NCBI GenBank assembly: GCA_019843655.1
Contig: JACDQD010000003.1
Location: 30,058,224-30,122,223, forward strand
DNA from: Lethocerus indicus
Taxonomy: Eukaryota; Arthropoda; Insecta; Hemiptera; Belostomatidae
Length of the DNA stretch: 64,000 nt
Direction: 5' to 3'
Shown piece by piece: positions 62,752 through 64,000 of this stretch. Position numbers and translations under genes: made by a program. The notes under the pieces were generated by a model. That model did not search any database. It was not told where the DNA came from and was given only the letters and a program-made list of their open reading frames with translations. The stretch's first letter is position 1. Each line of letters opens with the position of its first letter.

Positions 62752-63860
62752 ATGCGACGCAACCACCTGGCGGGGATACTTGTTATATCCGTTTTCTCCT
62801 GGCTTGTCATCATCTATTTGTTACTCTTGGACCGGCAAAACCCAAAGTTCAATTTGGTGAGTTGTACTCATTTTCATCAAGAAAAAAACCTTAGTTTTTT
62901 TTATTGACAAAAAAACACCCGGCTATTGCAATTATTTTGACTTAAACCAAAAATTCTCCAATGTATTCTCTGCAACATATAAAATGTATTATACTCGGGC
63001 GAGTTTTTGAACATTGAATAATGAATGTTTTACTTAATATAACAGTGTGTACGGTATTATTATGGAATTAGATTTGTATAATTGTTTTGAAGTGAATTTG
63101 AGCCAACCCAAATTATTACTAGTGTGATAATACACTATTGTGTGTTATCATTTGCAGTATTGAATTAAGCATGTACTTTTATCTGGCATAATTAGTCAGG
63201 CGGTATAACATTACATGCACGGTTATTTGATATTTTATTTTTCAAATTTCATTATCATTTTTAAATATTGACTTTTTTTATTTGATCTCTCTCTCATACT
63301 AGAAGCGTACTGGTGTGTGGGTCCACTGACCCCATGTCCCCAAATCACATGGACTGCACTAGCTACATACAGACAAATTGCAAACTGAAATATAACACTA
63401 GGGGTCTTCTTCAGTCATAGGCTAAAGTTTAGGCCACATTGGACAGAATTGCATGAATAGAATATCTCTCAATAATTAAAATAAAATAGAAATTGAAAGC
63501 TATTTCCCATTGTTCTCCATTTGTTTAATCCTTGCATCTTAACTTTCAAAGCCATATTGTTCTGTCCAATTTAAGGCATTTGGACTATCTAAACCTCCAA
63601 ACCCTGAACTCTTCTATTAATATTTTTCATAAATAGAAAATATAAGATCATAAAAAAAAATTGCTTTTGATAATGTATACATTGATTATTCACTTTTTAC
63701 AACATAAATCACAAAAATTCTAATTGTGGTATTCTTTTTTTTCAGTTGTCTTCTCCTGACTCATTTGACAATTTAAGGGATCTTGAAACTAATATCAAGG
63801 AGGAATTCAAAGCGAATGCCAATTTGATCGAGCATTTTCGTAAGGCAATAGAAACACAAA
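62752..63860 (+). CDS. Type II membrane protein, first two coding exons (partial; Golgi-enzyme-like)
   Basis: Exon 62752-62856 starts at an ATG with an in-frame TGA nine bases upstream and ends in phase 0 at a good donor (TTTG|GTGAGT). It encodes a short basic N-terminus (MRRNHLAG), then about 20 hydrophobic residues (ILVISVFSWLVIIYLLLL) and DRQNPKFNL. Exon 63746-63860 follows a T-rich TTTCAG acceptor in the same phase. It encodes 38 residues of charged helix (LRDLETNIKEEFKANANLI) and ends in phase 1 at GTAAGT. The layout (short cytosolic tail, signal anchor, coiled stem) is that of Golgi glycosyltransferases and similar type II proteins, but the catalytic part lies beyond the window, so the enzyme cannot be named. 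CpG content drops sharply downstream of 60.57 kb, suggesting that the promoter and any 5' UTR exon lie at 60.05-60.57 kb. Confidence 0.58.
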
Positions 63861-64000
63861 GTAAGTTGAAAGTGATATTGTCACAATTTTGAGCTATTCA
63901 GACCGATGGCAAGTTCAATTCTTGCTACAGATAATAAATCTTTGCCTTGTACAAGATATAGATTAATCGTAGGTTCATTAATGAATATATGGTAGGATGA

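Overview
This window is nuclear DNA from an insect. The evidence is spliced genes with short exons, GT-AG introns, AT-rich introns, (AT)n and (CA)n microsatellites and many dead LINE fragments. Protein content and repeat style fit a hemimetabolous insect, perhaps a hemipteran, but the exact lineage is inferred with low confidence. There are no bacterial genes, CRISPR arrays or complete mobile elements. All gene models below come from reading exons, splice sites and phases by eye.

Layout. (1) About 4.2-25.0 kb, plus strand: an angiotensin-converting-enzyme-like (M2 family) dipeptidyl carboxypeptidase in 14 exons (predicted 634 aa), with unusual active-site changes. (2) 27.5-32.7 kb, minus strand: a small lysine-tailed membrane-protein gene with two alternative first coding exons that share one last exon. 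(3) 32.7-39.4 kb: repeat-rich intergenic DNA. (4) 39.4-58.7 kb, plus strand: a complete molybdo-flavoenzyme gene of the insect aldehyde oxidase class. I resolved 27 exons with consistent phases, giving 1295 aa. (5) Inside intron 2 of that gene, on the same strand, sits an intronless 692-aa BRPF/peregrin-type gene (C2H2 finger, PHD-knuckle-PHD, bromodomain, no PWWP). (6) 62.75 kb to the end: the first two coding exons of a type II, signal-anchor, coiled-coil protein that looks like a Golgi enzyme stem; the rest lies outside the window.

Two features run across the window. First, CpG content changes sharply. It is near normal at 1-25.9, 32.4-46 and about 60.05-60.57 kb, and strongly depleted at about 25.9-32.4, 46-56.7, 58.2-59.1 and 60.6-64 kb. 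Several edges coincide with gene starts or ends, as expected from germline gene-body methylation. Second, the CpG-rich parts share dispersed repeats: pieces of one Jockey-like LINE family (10.2, 16.5, 40.4 and 41.8 kb, plus a different RT segment at 57.7 kb), and at least eight copies of a short structured motif with a CTGAAGA box, a GGC/GCC stem, a GAAA box and a GGTC/GACC stem.

The strongest leads are the nested intronless BRPF gene, the ACE-like enzyme with HEMTH and a Lys replacing the usual substrate-binding His plus a rescued or broken exon 9, the phase-matched alternative first exons of the small membrane protein, and the repeated hammerhead-like motif.
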